Below, in pieces: positions 16,402-26,744 of a stretch of DNA of 64,000 bases. This DNA is from Pseudomonas fluorescens (GTDB taxonomy: Bacteria; Pseudomonadota; Gammaproteobacteria; Pseudomonadales; Pseudomonadaceae): NCBI RefSeq assembly GCF_900215245.1, contig NZ_LT907842.1, forward strand, positions 248,001 to 312,000, read 5' to 3'. The first letter of the stretch is position 1. Each line of letters begins with the position of its first letter. The notes beneath the pieces are model-generated. The model searched no databases, had not been told where the DNA came from, and worked only from the letters and a program-made list of their open reading frames with translations. The position numbers and the translations under genes are program-made.

Positions 16402-17531
16402 CAGAGGCAGGCCTCCACCAGATGCTTGCCGATATCGTCCAGGCTATACACGGCGTCGGCCAGGTCCGCTTTGACGATCGCCATGGGCATGCCATAGATC
16501 ACGCAGCTGGCCTCGTCCTGGGCCCAGATCGCACTGCCGCCCTGCTTGAGCAGGCGCGCACCTTCACGGCCGTCGGCGCCCATGCCGGTAAGCACCACCG
16601 CCAGAACTTTGTCGCCGTAGGACTTGGCCGCCGAACCGAAGGTGATGTCCACACATGGTTTGTAATTCAGGCGCTCGTCACCCGGCAGGATTTTGATCGC
16701 GCCACGGCCATCAACCATCATCTGCTTGCCGCCCGGGGCCAGCAATGCCAGGCCGGGACGCAGGATGTCACCGTCCTCGGCTTCCTTGACGGTGATGCGG
16801 CACAGTTTGTCCAGGCGCTCGGCGAAAGCCTTGGTGAAGGCCGCCGGCATATGCTGGATCAACACGATCGGCGCCGGAAAATTCGCCGGCAACTGGGTCA
16901 ACACCCGCTGCAACGCCACCGGGCCGCCGGTGGATGTGCCGATGGCCACCAGCTTGTAGGCCTTGCGCTTGGGCGCCGGTGAATGCGCACTCGGCGCCGC
17001 AGCACGCACCGGCGCCACTGCAGGGCGTGCCACTGGCGCAGGCGCCGGGCGCGCAAACGACGACGTCGGCGCAGTGGACGCCGCCGGCGCCACAACCGGT
17101 GCAGGCGTGGGCGCGCTGAACAGGCTGCGGCGGTTACTGCGCGAAATGCTGTGCACCTTTTCGCACAGCATCTGTTTGACCTTCTCGGGGTTGCGCGAGA
17201 TGTCTTCGAAATTCTTCGGCAGGAAGTCCACCGCACCGGCGTCCAGCGCATCCAGGGTGACCCGGGCGCCTTCATGAGTCAGTGAGGAGAACATCAACAC
17301 CGGGGTGGGGCAGCGCTGCATGATGTGCCGAACAGCCGTGATGCCATCCATCATCGGCATCTCGTAGTCCATGGTGATCACGTCCGGTTTCAACGCAATG
17401 GCCTGATCAATCGCCTCTTTGCCGTTGGTGGCCGTGCCGACCACCTGGATGGTTGGATCGGCGGAAAGAATTTCCGAGACGCGGCGGCGGAAGAAACCCG
17501 AATCGTCCACCACCAGGACCTTGACTGCCAT
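16401..17531 (-). CDS. cheB: chemoreceptor methylesterase/glutaminase CheB
   Basis: The 376-aa protein combines a receiver domain (residues 1-120, phospho-Asp in [13 protein letters not shown]) with a CheB catalytic domain (about 185-376) whose triad motifs are visible: Ser in AIGTSTGGP, His in [10 protein letters not shown] and Asp in GMGADGREG. The linker between is Ala/Pro-rich (about 140-180). It demethylates receptors after phosphorylation by CheA. The ATG at 17531 has GGAGT 4-5 nt upstream; the frame open to 17582 is not used. Confidence 0.96.
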   Translation of the reverse strand: MAVKVLVVDDSGFFRRRVSEILSADPTIQVVGTATNGKEAIDQAIALKPDVITMDYEMPMMDGITAVRHIMQRCPTPVLMFSSLTHEGARVTLDALDAGAVDFLPKNFEDISRNPEKVKQMLCEKVHSISRSNRRSLFSAPTPAPVVAPAASTAPTSSFARPAPAPVARPAVAPVRAAAPSAHSPAPKRKAYKLVAIGTSTGGPVALQRVLTQLPANFPAPIVLIQHMPAAFTKAFAERLDKLCRITVKEAEDGDILRPGLALLAPGGKQMMVDGRGAIKILPGDERLNYKPCVDITFGSAAKSYGDKVLAVVLTGMGADGREGARLLKQGGSAIWAQDEASCVIYGMPMAIVKADLADAVYSLDDIGKHLVEACL

Positions 17532-17578
17532 AAACACTCCGTTAGGCGGGGCGGGCAAACCGCCCTGCCCCGCCAGAA

Positions 17579-19840
17579 TCAAATACGCCGTGCGGCGTAA
17601 CGCTTGAGCATGCTCGGAACATCGAGAATCAGCGCGATCCGACCGTCACCGGTGATGGTCGCACCCGACATGCCCGGGGTTCCCTGCAGCATTTTGCCCA
17701 AAGGCTTGATGACCACTTCTTCCTGGCCGACCAGTTGATCGACGACAAAGCCGATTCGCTGGGTGCCCACGGAGAGAATCACCACATGGCCTTCGCGCTG
17801 CTCTTCATGCTTGGCCGATGCCACCAGCCAGCGCTTGAGGTAGAACAGTGGCAACGCCTTGTCGCGTACGATCACCACTTCCTGGCCGTCCACCACGTTG
17901 GTGCGCGACAGGTCGAGGTGGAAGATTTCGTTGACGTTGACCAGCGGGAAAGCGAACGCCTGGTTGCCCAGCATCACCATCAGGGTCGGCATGATCGCCA
18001 AGGTCAACGGCACCTTGATGACGATCTTGGAGCCCTGGCCCTTGGTCGAGTAGATATTGATCGAGCCGTTGAGCTGGCTGATCTTGGTCTTCACCACGTC
18101 CATGCCGACGCCACGCCCGGACACGTCGGAAATCTCGGTCTTGGTCGAGAAGCCCGGGGCGAAGATCAGGTTGTAGCACTCGGTGTCGGTCAGGCGGTCG
18201 GCGGCGTCCTTGTCCATCACGCCACGTTTGACGGCGATATTGCGCAGAATCGCCGGGTCCATGCCTTTGCCGTCATCGGTAATCGACAGCAGGATGTGGT
18301 CGCCTTCTTGCTCCGCCGCCAGAATCACCTTGCCGTTGCGGGACTTGCCCGAGGCTTCGCGCTCTTCCGGGGTTTCGACGCCGTGGTCGACAGCGTTGCG
18401 CACCAAGTGGACCAGCGGGTCGGCCAGGGCCTCGACAAGGTTTTTGTCGAGGTCGGTTTCTTCACCCACCAGTTCCAGGTTGATTTCTTTCTTGAGCTGG
18501 CGAGCCAGGTCGCGAACCAGGCGCGGGAAGCGGCCGAAGACTTTCTTGATCGGCTGCATCCGCGTTTTCATCACTGCGGTCTGCAAGTCGGCAGTGACCA
18601 CGTCGAGGTTCGACACGGCCTTCTGCATGGCCTCATCGCCGCTGTTCAGGCCCAGGCGCACCAGGCGGTTACGCACCAGTACCAGTTCGCCGACCATGTT
18701 CATGATGTCGTCCAGGCGCGCGGTATCCACGCGCACGGTGGTTTCGGCTTCACTGGCCGGTTTCTCGGCCACCGGTGCCGCTGCGGCACGTGCAGGCGCC
18801 GGGGCGGCTGCAGGCGCTGGAGCAGGTTTGGCGGCCGCCGGTGCGGCAGGTTTGGCAGGCGCAGGTTTGGCCGCCACTGGGGTGGCGGTCGCCGCAGCAG
18901 CCGGGGGCACTTCGGAGAACTTGCCCTTGCCGTGCAATTCGTCCAACAAGGCTTCGAATTCGTGATCGGAAATCAGCCCGTCAGCGGCAGGTTCTGCGCT
19001 GGCGGCGGCAGGTGTGGCAGGCGTGGCAGGCACGGCAGCGGCCGCCGAGGCCGTGGCCGTGGCCGTGGCCGTGGCCGCGACTTCCGGCAAAGCTTCGGCC
19101 GCAAAGGTGCCTTTGCCATGCAACTGGTCGAGCAATGCCTCGAATTCGTCGTCGGTAATGTCGGTGCTGGCGCTGGCAGCCGGAGCCTGCGGCGTAGCCG
19201 CAGGTGCCACGGCATCGGCAGCGAACTGGCCTTTGCCATGCAACTGGTCGAGCAGGGACTCGAATTCAGCGTCGGTAATGTCTTCGCTGGTCGGCGTTGC
19301 AGGCGGCGCGACTGCTTGGGGGGCTTCAGCTTCAGCCTTCACCGCACTGAGGGAGTTGAGCAACTGCTCGAACTCGCTGTCCGTCACGTCCGCTTCCGGT
19401 TCCGGTTCGGCCACAGGCGCTGCTTCCACCACCGGCGCAACCGAGGTGTCGGCAGGTTCTGCCAGGCGCGCCAGGGCGGCCAGCAGTTCCGGCGTGGCGG
19501 CGGTGATCGGTGCACGTTCGCGCACTTCACTGAACATGCCGTTGACCGCATCCAGTGCTTCGAGAATCACGTCCATCAGTTCCGAGTCGACGTGCCGCTC
19601 ACCCTTGCGCAGGATGTCGAATACGTTCTCGGCGATGTGACAGCACTCCACCAGCTCATGGAGCTGGAGGAAGCCGGCGCCCCCTTTTACAGTGTGAAAA
19701 CCGCGAAAAATTGCATTGAGCAGGTTCGCATCATCCGGGCGGCTTTCCAGCTCGACCAGTTGTTCGGACAGTTGCTCTAAAATTTCGCCGGCCTCTACAA
19801 GGAAATCCTGAAGGATTTCTTCATCGGCGCCGAAGCTCAT
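17579..19840 (-). CDS. cheA: chemotaxis histidine kinase CheA with a repeat-containing linker
   Basis: The 753-aa kinase has P1 (1-105; phospho-acceptor His49 in [12 protein letters not shown]), P3 dimerisation (about 367-430), the P4 ATPase (N box [10 protein letters not shown]1 [16 protein letters not shown]) and a CheW-like P5. The usual P2 region is replaced by an Ala/Pro-rich linker (about 115-365) containing four copies of a 17-residue motif beginning at about residues 151, 187, 227 and 289; the consensus is D-I-T-D-x-E-F-E-x-L-L-D-x-L-H-G-K-G, the first copy being the most diverged. These may be docking sites, for example for the ParP-like protein or CheY/CheB. The CheA linker in Vibrio holds the ParP-binding LID region. 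Confidence 0.96.
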   Translation of the reverse strand: MSFGADEEILQDFLVEAGEILEQLSEQLVELESRPDDANLLNAIFRGFHTVKGGAGFLQLHELVECCHIAENVFDILRKGERHVDSELMDVILEALDAVNGMFSEVRERAPITAATPELLAALARLAEPADTSVAPVVEAAPVAEPEPEADVTDSEFEQLLNSLSAVKAEAEAPQAVAPPATPTSEDITDAEFESLLDQLHGKGQFAADAVAPAATPQAPAASASTDITDDEFEALLDQLHGKGTFAAEALPEVAATATATATASAAAAVPATPATPAAASAEPAADGLISDHEFEALLDELHGKGKFSEVPPAAAATATPVAAKPAPAKPAAPAAAKPAPAPAAAPAPARAAAAPVAEKPASEAETTVRVDTARLDDIMNMVGELVLVRNRLVRLGLNSGDEAMQKAVSNLDVVTADLQTAVMKTRMQPIKKVFGRFPRLVRDLARQLKKEINLELVGEETDLDKNLVEALADPLVHLVRNAVDHGVETPEEREASGKSRNGKVILAAEQEGDHILLSITDDGKGMDPAILRNIAVKRGVMDKDAADRLTDTECYNLIFAPGFSTKTEISDVSGRGVGMDVVKTKISQLNGSINIYSTKGQGSKIVIKVPLTLAIMPTLMVMLGNQAFAFPLVNVNEIFHLDLSRTNVVDGQEVVIVRDKALPLFYLKRWLVASAKHEEQREGHVVILSVGTQRIGFVVDQLVGQEEVVIKPLGKMLQGTPGMSGATITGDGRIALILDVPSMLKRYAARRI

Positions 19841-19851
19841 GTGGGTGCTCC

Positions 19852-20640
19852 TTAGAAGCCTAAACTGGATAACAGGTCATCTACGTCATCCTGACCTGAC
19901 ATAACGTCTTCACGTTTATCGGCATGAATCTGCGGACCTTCACCCTTGGCGAGATGTTTTTGTGGATCTTTTTCCGAGAGGATCGCTTCGCGGTCATGTT
20001 CGATGCCGGCAAAACGATCAACTTGGCCAGCCATGAGCACCAATTTGAGCAAGTTGCTTTCCACTTCGGTGACCAATTGGGTCACGCGCTTGATCACCTG
20101 ACCGGTGAGGTCCTGGTAATCCTGGGCCAGCAGAATGTCATTGAGGTTGCTGGCAACCGTGCGGTTTTCCTCGTCGCTGCGCGACAGAAAAGCGTCGACG
20201 CGCCGCGCCAACTCACGAAACTCCTCAGCCCCCACTTCCCGACGCATGAAACGGCCCCAGTCAACGCTGAGGGCCTGCGCTTCGGTCGCCATGCCATTGA
20301 CCAGGGGCGTGGCGTTTTCCACCAGGTCCATGGTGCGGTTGGCCGCCGCCTCAGTCAGCCTGACCACATAGGACAGGCGTTCGGTGGCATCGGTGATTTG
20401 CGAGATTTCTTCGGCCTGGGGCATGTGCGGGTCAATCTGAAAATTGACGATTGCACTGTGCAGCTCGCGTGTGAGCTTGCCCACTTCCTGGTACAGGCCG
20501 CGGTCACGGGTCTGGTTAAGCTCATGGATCAACTGCACCGCGTCGCCGAACTGGCCTCTTTCAAGGCTTTCGACCAACTGGTGAGCATGCTTTTTCAGGG
20601 TCGACTCAAAGTCAGCCTGCGATGATTCTTTATGCTCCAT
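19852..20640 (-). CDS. cheZ: CheY-P phosphatase CheZ
   Basis: The 262-aa protein is helical and ends in SGQDDVDDLLSSLGF, the conserved CheZ tail that binds CheY. The central catalytic region contains LLAQDYQDLTGQVIKRV, whose acidic/Gln pair acts on the CheY acyl-phosphate. It lies 11 bases upstream of cheA and 18 bases after cheY, on the same transcript. The ATG at 20640 is clear. Confidence 0.95.
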   Translation of the reverse strand: MEHKESSQADFESTLKKHAHQLVESLERGQFGDAVQLIHELNQTRDRGLYQEVGKLTRELHSAIVNFQIDPHMPQAEEISQITDATERLSYVVRLTEAAANRTMDLVENATPLVNGMATEAQALSVDWGRFMRREVGAEEFRELARRVDAFLSRSDEENRTVASNLNDILLAQDYQDLTGQVIKRVTQLVTEVESNLLKLVLMAGQVDRFAGIEHDREAILSEKDPQKHLAKGEGPQIHADKREDVMSGQDDVDDLLSSLGF

Positions 20641-20658
20641 AGCTCCCCCGTGGTGGCA

Positions 20659-21033
20659 TCAGCCGTGGATGCGTTCGAAGATTTTTTCGATCTTCTCTTT
20701 CAAGGCCAACGCAGTGAATGGCTTAACCACGTAACCGTTAACCCCGGCTTGGGCGGCTTCGATGATCTGTTCACGCTTGGCTTCGGCGGTCACCATCAGC
20801 ACAGGCAGGCTGCGCAGTTTTTCATCGGCGCGCACGTGACGCAGCAAGTCGATGCCGGTCATGCCCGGCATGTTCCAGTCGGTTACCAGAAAGTCGATGC
20901 TCCCGCTGTTGAGGATCGGAATCGCCGTCAGGCCGTCATCCGCCTCGACCGTGTTGGTGAACCCAAGGTCACGCAACAGGTTTTTTATGATCCGCCGCAT
21001 CGTTGAGAAGTCATCAACGATGAGGATTTTCAT
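20659..21033 (-). CDS. cheY: chemotaxis response regulator CheY
   Basis: A 124-aa single receiver domain: acidic pocket [12 protein letters not shown], phospho-Asp in [13 protein letters not shown], Thr/Lys switch residues in VTAEAK and GYVVKPF. CheY-P binds FliM and switches rotation. I use the ATG at 21033 because [10 protein letters not shown] is the family N-terminus, but its ribosome site is distant (GGAGG 17 nt upstream); an in-frame TTG at 21045 has GGAGG at 5 nt and would add four residues. Confidence 0.95.
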   Translation of the reverse strand: MKILIVDDFSTMRRIIKNLLRDLGFTNTVEADDGLTAIPILNSGSIDFLVTDWNMPGMTGIDLLRHVRADEKLRSLPVLMVTAEAKREQIIEAAQAGVNGYVVKPFTALALKEKIEKIFERIHG

Positions 21034-21203
21034 GTTCTTGTCCAATTCGACCTCCAAGCAGTCTTAAACGCGCCCAGCACCTGGACGCGCCATTTCAATC
21101 AACAGGCGTTACACAAAAGGACTGCCAGGGGTACCACGGAACGAACCCGCGAAAGGCTCTTCACCCTTCGCCTAATTGCGCTGCAGTATCCCCACACTGC
21201 CTG

Positions 21204-21944
21204 TCAGCGCGCGCGCCACTCTCCCAATCGCCCCCGCAAGCGGGCTGCGCACTGGCTATGCAGCTGGCTGACACGCGATTCGCTGACCCCCAGGACCTCA
21301 CCGATTTCCTTGAGGTTCAGCTCTTCGTCGTAGTACAGCGCCAACACCAGTCGCTCACGCTCGGGCAAATTGGCAATCGCTTCCGCCAACGCCCCCTGGA
21401 AACGCTCATCTTCCAGGTCGCGCGACGGTTCGAGATGTGCACTCGCGCCGTCCTCGTGCAGCCCTTCGTGTTCGCCGTCCTGCAACAGGTCGTCGAAACT
21501 GAACAGGCGGCTGCCCAAGGTATCGTTCAAAATCCCGTAATAATCGTCGAGACTCAATTGGAGTTCGGCCGCAACTTCATGATCTTTAGCGTCACGACCG
21601 GTTTTTGCTTCAATTGCACGAATTGCGTCACTGACCATTCGCGTGTTGCGGTGTACCGAACGCGGCGCCCAATCCCCTTTACGCACTTCATCGAGCATCG
21701 CACCACGGATACGGATACCCGCGTACGTCTCGAAACTCGCACCTTTGCTCGCGTCGTATTTGGTCGACACTTCGAGCAGGCCGATCATACCGGCCTGGAT
21801 AAGGTCTTCAACCTGCACACTGGCAGGCAGGCGCGCCAGCAAGTGATAGGCAATGCGCTTGACCAGGGGCGCATAGCGCTCGATCAATTCGCCCTGGCTG
21901 TCACGCGCCGAGTTTTTGTAAAGGTTATAGCCGCTGGCTGTCAT
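21204..21944 (-). CDS. fliA: flagellar sigma factor FliA (sigma-28)
   Basis: The 246-aa protein has sigma region 2 (YAPLVKRIAYHLLARLPASVQVEDLIQAGMIGLLE in consecutive segments), region 3 and region 4 with the helix-turn-helix LNLKEIGEVLGVSESRVSQLHSQ. It directs late flagellar and chemotaxis promoters such as those seen here before cheV and fliC. Its ATG overlaps the fleN stop by 4 bases. The frame open to 22070 lies inside fleN and is rejected. Confidence 0.96.
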   Translation of the reverse strand: MTASGYNLYKNSARDSQGELIERYAPLVKRIAYHLLARLPASVQVEDLIQAGMIGLLEVSTKYDASKGASFETYAGIRIRGAMLDEVRKGDWAPRSVHRNTRMVSDAIRAIEAKTGRDAKDHEVAAELQLSLDDYYGILNDTLGSRLFSFDDLLQDGEHEGLHEDGASAHLEPSRDLEDERFQGALAEAIANLPERERLVLALYYDEELNLKEIGEVLGVSESRVSQLHSQCAARLRGRLGEWRAR

Positions 21945-22774
21945 AGCACCGGTCCTGCGCTCGTCTGATGCACCAATCGCTCGACGAAAAACTCCAGATG
22001 CCCACGCGGGTTGGCGGGCAACGGCCAAGTATCGACCTTCTGGGCAATTGCCTTGAACGCCAATGCGCACTTCGAACGAGGGAATGCTTCATAGACTGCA
22101 CGCTGCTTTTGCACAGCCTTGCGCACACACTCGTCATAGGGAACTGCGCCGACGTATTGTAAGGCGACATCGAGGAAACGATCCGTGACCTTGGTCAACT
22201 TGGCGAACAGGTTTCGCCCTTCCTGCGGGCTTTGGGCCATGTTGGCCAGCACCCGGAAGCGGTTCATGCCGTAGTCACGATTGAGCAGTTTGATCAGGGC
22301 GTAGGCGTCGGTGATGGAGGTGGGCTCATCGCAGACCACCAGCAGCACTTCCTGGGCGGCGCGCACGAAGCTGACCACGGACTCGCCGATCCCGGCGGCG
22401 GTGTCGATCACCAGCACGTCGAGGTTGTCGCCGATGTCACTGAACGCCTGGATCAAGCCGGCGTGCTGCGCCGGGCTCAGATGCACCATGCTCTGGGTGC
22501 CCGAGGCCGCCGGCACGATGCGAATGCCACCGGGGCCTTGCAGCAGCACATCGCGCAGCTCGCAGCGGCCCTCGATCACATCGGCAAGGGTGTGTTTGGG
22601 TGTCAGCCCCAGCAGAACGTCGACGTTCGCCAGCCCCAGGTCAGCATCCAGCAGCATGACGCGACGGCCAAGCTCTGCCAGGGCCAGGGACAAATTCACT
22701 GACACGTTAGTTTTTCCGACGCCACCTTTGCCGCCGGTCACCGCGATCACCTGTACGGGATGCATGCTGCCCAT
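21941..22774 (-). CDS. fleN: flagellar number regulator FleN (FlhG, MinD family)
   Basis: The 277-aa ATPase has the deviant Walker A GGKGGVGKTNVSVNL, VMLLDADLGLANVDVLLGL and Walker B VLVIDTAAGIG. FleN binds FleQ and lowers its activity, limiting cells to the right number of polar flagella, and works with FlhF encoded next to it. Residues MHPVQVIAVTGGKGG after the start are nearly invariant in Pseudomonas FleN. It starts at ATG 22774. Confidence 0.95.
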   Translation of the reverse strand: MGSMHPVQVIAVTGGKGGVGKTNVSVNLSLALAELGRRVMLLDADLGLANVDVLLGLTPKHTLADVIEGRCELRDVLLQGPGGIRIVPAASGTQSMVHLSPAQHAGLIQAFSDIGDNLDVLVIDTAAGIGESVVSFVRAAQEVLLVVCDEPTSITDAYALIKLLNRDYGMNRFRVLANMAQSPQEGRNLFAKLTKVTDRFLDVALQYVGAVPYDECVRKAVQKQRAVYEAFPRSKCALAFKAIAQKVDTWPLPANPRGHLEFFVERLVHQTSAGPVL

Positions 22775-22881
22775 TTTATTTCTTTACCTTGTCTTGCTTA
22801 GACGCAGGCTACATGGCTTGGCCGCGTGAATCGCTTGCAGACCATCGATGTAGATACTTTTCACGGTGTTCATCCTGCCCT

Positions 22882-24198
22882 TCAACCCACCCGTTTTGCG
22901 GGGTTGTGGTAAAGGTCGGCGAACATGTCGGCCATCGCTTCCTCGCTAGGCTCTTCTTGCATTTGCACGCTGACAGCACGGCTGACCAACTGATGACGGC
23001 GCGGCAGATGTAAATCATCCGGGATCCGCGGCCCGTCGGTCAGGTAGGCAACCGGTAATTCATGACTGATAGCCAGGCTCAACACTTCACCCAGGCTCGC
23101 AGTTTCGTCGAGCTTGGTCAGAATGCAACCCGCCAGGCCGCAACGTTTGTAGCTGTGGTAGGCAGCGGTAAGAACCTGTTTCTGGCTGGTGGTTGCAAGC
23201 ACCAGGTAATTTTTTGACTTGATGCCACGTCCCGCCAGGCTTTCCAACTGCATGCGCAATGCCGGGTCACTGGCTTGCAGGCCGGCCGTGTCGATCAGCA
23301 CCACGCGCTTGCGCAGCAACGGGTCGAGCGCATTGGCCAGGGACTGGCCTGCGTCGACGTGGGTCACCGACACGTTGAGGATACGGCCCAGGGTCTTAAG
23401 CTGTTCCTGAGCGCCAATACGGTAGCTGTCCATGCTCACCAGCGCGATATTCTGCGCGCCGTACTTGAGCACATAACGCGCGGCCAGCTTGGCCAGGGTG
23501 GTGGTCTTGCCCATGCCGGCCGGGCCGACCATGGCGATCACACCGCCCTCTTCCAGCGGTTCGATTTCCGGGGTGGCGATCATGCGTGCCAGGTGCGCCA
23601 GCAACATGCGCCAGGCCTGGCGAGGTTCTTCGACTTCAGCGGTCAGTGCCAACAGGTCGCGGGACAACGGGCCGGACAGGCCGATACGTTGCAGGCGACG
23701 CCACAGGTTGGCCTGGTGCGGTTTGCTGCCTTGCAGTTGGTTCCAGGCCAGCGAGCCCAGCTGCACTTCGAGCAGCTCACGCAGGCCATTGAGTTCAAAG
23801 CGCATCGAATCAAACACGCGCTGGTCAACTGCAGCAGCCGGGGCTGGCGCGGCAGGACGCGGCGGTTCTTTGAACGTCGGCTCAACCAGCGGTTCGGCGG
23901 CGGTCAGCGGCAGGCCGGCGAACAACTGGCGACTGTTGCTGGAGTCGCTGTCGCCACGCATGCTCAGCTCAGCCTGGGCCGAGACAATCCGCGAAGCGGT
24001 CTTGCGCAGCTCGTCCTCAAGTTCCATGTTCGGTACGCGCGGCGCCAGCGCCGAGGGGGTGTAATCCAGGGCAGCCGTCAGCTCGACGCCGCCGGCAATA
24101 CGACGGTTTCCGATAATCGCGGCATCGGCGCCCAGCTCATCACGTACCAGTTTCATGGCCTGACGCATATCGGCGGCGAAAAAACGCTTAACTTGCAT
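22882..24198 (-). CDS. flhF: SRP-type GTPase FlhF, polar flagellum placement
   Basis: The 438-aa protein begins with the FlhF B domain (MQVKRFFAADMRQAMKLVRDE), has a variable Pro-rich stretch near 120-140, an N domain, and a C-terminal G domain with P-loop GPAGMGKTTTLAKLAARY, MDSYRIGAQEQLKTLG, LIDTAGLQ and TKLDETASLG. It marks the pole and recruits early basal-body parts. It lies between flhA (11-base gap) and fleN (107-base gap). Confidence 0.96.
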   Translation of the reverse strand: MQVKRFFAADMRQAMKLVRDELGADAAIIGNRRIAGGVELTAALDYTPSALAPRVPNMELEDELRKTASRIVSAQAELSMRGDSDSSNSRQLFAGLPLTAAEPLVEPTFKEPPRPAAPAPAAAVDQRVFDSMRFELNGLRELLEVQLGSLAWNQLQGSKPHQANLWRRLQRIGLSGPLSRDLLALTAEVEEPRQAWRMLLAHLARMIATPEIEPLEEGGVIAMVGPAGMGKTTTLAKLAARYVLKYGAQNIALVSMDSYRIGAQEQLKTLGRILNVSVTHVDAGQSLANALDPLLRKRVVLIDTAGLQASDPALRMQLESLAGRGIKSKNYLVLATTSQKQVLTAAYHSYKRCGLAGCILTKLDETASLGEVLSLAISHELPVAYLTDGPRIPDDLHLPRRHQLVSRAVSVQMQEEPSEEAMADMFADLYHNPAKRVG

Positions 24199-24209
24199 AT
24201 CCCACTACC

Positions 24210-26342
24210 TCAGCCGTTGGGCCCTACTGTCGCGACAATAGTCACTTGCTTGTTGTCAGGAATTTCCTGATAAGCCAAAACGTGCAAATTCGGCACTGCC
24301 AGACGTCCAAACCGCGACAACATCGCTCGGACCGGGCCCGCCACCAGCAGAATCACTGGGTGACCCGCCATTTCCTGACGCTGTGCGGCTTCGATCAACG
24401 AACGCTGCAGTTTTTCAGCCATGCTTGGCTCCAGCAGAACGCCCTCTTCCTGGCCTTGTCCTGCCTTCTGAATACTATTGAGCAATATTTGTTCCAACCT
24501 TGGCTCCAAGGTGATAACAGGCAGCTCAGACTCAACCCCTACAATGCTTTGCACGATTGCACGGGACAACCCGACGCGCACCGCGGCCACCAAAGCGGCA
24601 GTATCTTGACTCTTGGCGGCATTGTTCGCGATGGCCTCGGCGATGCTGCGAATGTCGCGCACCGGCACCTGTTCGGCGAGCAATGCCTGCAACACCTTGA
24701 GCAACTGCGACAGCGACAGCACGCCAGGCACCAGCTCTTCGGCCAATTTTGGCGAGGCTTTGGCCAGCAAACCCATCAATTGCTGGACTTCCTCGTGGCC
24801 GATCAGCTCGTGGGAGTGCTTGTAGAGGATCTGGTTAAGGTGGGTGGCGACCACGGTGCTGGCGTCGACCACGGTGTAACCCAACGACTGCGCCTGGCTG
24901 CGCTGGCTGACTTCGATCCACACCGCTTCCAGGCCAAAAGCCGGATCTTTGGCGGTGATGCCGTTGAGCGTGCCGAAGACCTGGCCGGGGTTGATCGCCA
25001 GTTCGCGGTCGGGGTAAATCTCCGCTTCAGCGAGGATCACACCCATCAGCGTCAGGCGATAGGCGCTGGGCGCCAGGTCGAGGTTGTCGCGGATATGCAC
25101 GGTGGGCATCAGGAAGCCCAGGTCCTGGGACAGCTTCTTGCGCACACCCTTGATCCGCGCGAGCAGTTGGCCACCCTGGTTACGGTCGACCAGCGGGATC
25201 AGACGGTAGCCGACTTCCAGGCCGATCATGTCGATCGGGGTGACGTCATCCCAGCCAAGCTCCTTGGTTTCCTGGGCGCGGGCCGGCGACGGCAACAGCT
25301 CCTGCTGGCGCGCGATTTCCTGCTGGGCCTGGACCTTGACCTGGTTTTGCTTGCGCCAGAACAGGTAAGCGCCACCAGCGGCCATGGCCGCCATGCTCAG
25401 GAACGACACGTGCGGCATGCCAGGCACGATGCCCATGATCGCCATGATGCCGGCCGCCACGGCCAGCGCCTTGGGCGAGGCGAACATCTGCCGGCTGATC
25501 TGCTTGCCCATGTCTTCGGAGCCCGAAGCACGGGTCACCATGATGGCCGCCGCTGTAGATAACAACAGTGATGGCAATTGCGCCACTAAACCGTCACCGA
25601 TGGTCAGCAAGGCGTACACCTTGCCCGCATCGCCGAAGGTCATGCCGTGCTGGAAGATGCCGACTGCCATGCCGCCGATCAAGTTGATGAACAGAATCAG
25701 CAGGCCGGCAATGGCGTCGCCGCGCACAAATTTGCTGGCACCGTCCATGGAACCGTAGAACTCGGCTTCCTGGGCCACTTCCAGGCGACGGGATTTGGCT
25801 TGGTTCTGGTCGATCAGGCCGGCGTTGAGGTCGGCGTCGATCGCCATCTGTTTGCCGGGCATGGCGTCGAGGGTAAAGCGTGCGCTCACCTCGGAAATCC
25901 GCCCGGCGCCCTTGGTCACCACCACGAAGTTGATGATCATCAGGATCGCGAACACCACGATACCCACCACGTAGTTACCGCCAATCACCACTTCACCGAA
26001 GGCCTGGATCACCTTACCGGCGGCGGCGTGGCCGTCCTGACCATGAAGCATCACCACCCGCGTGGACGCCACGTTCAGCGCCAGGCGCAGCAGGGTCGCG
26101 ATCAGCAGGATGGTCGGGAATACCGCAAAGTCCAGCGGCCGCAGCGCATACACACAGACCAGTAGCACCACGACAGACAGGGCAATGTTGAACGTGAAGA
26201 AGACGTCGAGCAGGAACGGCGGCATCGGCAACATCATCATTGCCAGCATCACCAGCAACAGCAACGGCACACCCAGATTGCCCCGCGACAGGTCAGTCAG
26301 GGTGCCACGGGCCGTGCTGAGCATTTGAGAGCGATCTACCAC
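24210..26342 (-). CDS. flhA: flagellar type III export protein FlhA
   Basis: The 710-aa protein has an N-terminal membrane half with about eight segments (LGVPLLLLVMLAMMMLPMPPF onward), the conserved GGNYVVGIVVFAILMIINFVVVTKGAGRI stretch in parts, and a cytoplasmic C-terminal half that docks chaperone-substrate complexes. The start is a GTG at 26342 (MVDRSQMLSTARG), with GAGGA 6-7 nt upstream; this matches the known Pseudomonas N-terminus better than the ATG six codons later or the longer open frame. A sigma-54-type promoter lies about 63 bases upstream. Confidence 0.96.
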   Translation of the reverse strand: MVDRSQMLSTARGTLTDLSRGNLGVPLLLLVMLAMMMLPMPPFLLDVFFTFNIALSVVVLLVCVYALRPLDFAVFPTILLIATLLRLALNVASTRVVMLHGQDGHAAAGKVIQAFGEVVIGGNYVVGIVVFAILMIINFVVVTKGAGRISEVSARFTLDAMPGKQMAIDADLNAGLIDQNQAKSRRLEVAQEAEFYGSMDGASKFVRGDAIAGLLILFINLIGGMAVGIFQHGMTFGDAGKVYALLTIGDGLVAQLPSLLLSTAAAIMVTRASGSEDMGKQISRQMFASPKALAVAAGIMAIMGIVPGMPHVSFLSMAAMAAGGAYLFWRKQNQVKVQAQQEIARQQELLPSPARAQETKELGWDDVTPIDMIGLEVGYRLIPLVDRNQGGQLLARIKGVRKKLSQDLGFLMPTVHIRDNLDLAPSAYRLTLMGVILAEAEIYPDRELAINPGQVFGTLNGITAKDPAFGLEAVWIEVSQRSQAQSLGYTVVDASTVVATHLNQILYKHSHELIGHEEVQQLMGLLAKASPKLAEELVPGVLSLSQLLKVLQALLAEQVPVRDIRSIAEAIANNAAKSQDTAALVAAVRVGLSRAIVQSIVGVESELPVITLEPRLEQILLNSIQKAGQGQEEGVLLEPSMAEKLQRSLIEAAQRQEMAGHPVILLVAGPVRAMLSRFGRLAVPNLHVLAYQEIPDNKQVTIVATVGPNG

Positions 26343-26404
26343 CGGTATTCCTCGTGTTCCTTGAAGCAAAGTTTTGACGCTGGAGAGCGTCCTGAAGGCG
26401 GTAT

Positions 26405-26420
26405 TGCAAGAAGCCTTCCA
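26405..26420 (-). promoter_or_regulatory. candidate sigma-54 promoter of flhA
   Basis: Minus strand TGGAAGGCTTCTTGCA keeps the invariant GG-N10-GC pair (-24/-12) but matches TGGCAC only 4/6. It lies 63 bases before the flhA GTG. Confidence 0.55.
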
Positions 26421-26482
26421 ACTTTTGCTCTGAGGCTCAGATGAGCGCAAAAGCGACCGCGCTTAGCGGGGGTAAATCCATG

Positions 26483-26580
26483 CAAATGTGGGAGCGAGCT
26501 TGCTCCCGAAGGCGCTGGTTCAGCGAGTACATTGCCGACTGACACATCGCCTTCGGGAGCAAGCCCGCTCCCACATTTGG
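26483..26580. repeat. REPIN (inverted REP pair) between flhA and the DUF6124 gene
   Basis: AAATGTGGGAGCGAGCTTGCTCCCGAAGGCG-like arms at 26483-26514 and 26548-26579 face each other across about 33 bases. It uses the same REP family as the pairs at 1951 and 33203. Together with the flhA promoter it accounts for the roughly 400-base gap. Confidence 0.9.
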
Positions 26581-26744
26581 ATCTGTGTGAACTCGCCGCC
26601 ACTGAGGAGATTTCCGGCAGGGTTTTAAGGTTGCCCCTAGGAAACGCGCTCTCTAGTCTCCGTACACCGCTGCAAATGCAGTGGTCGGGCGTCGCGGCTC
26701 GCAATATCAAGGAGAACTCTTATTCCTTTCCAAGGAGCGACGCC

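Noticed and set aside
17735..19780. 681-codon + strand open frame across cheA
   Set aside because: Shadow of the high-GC cheA sequence; His/Arg/Gly-rich translation with no domain.
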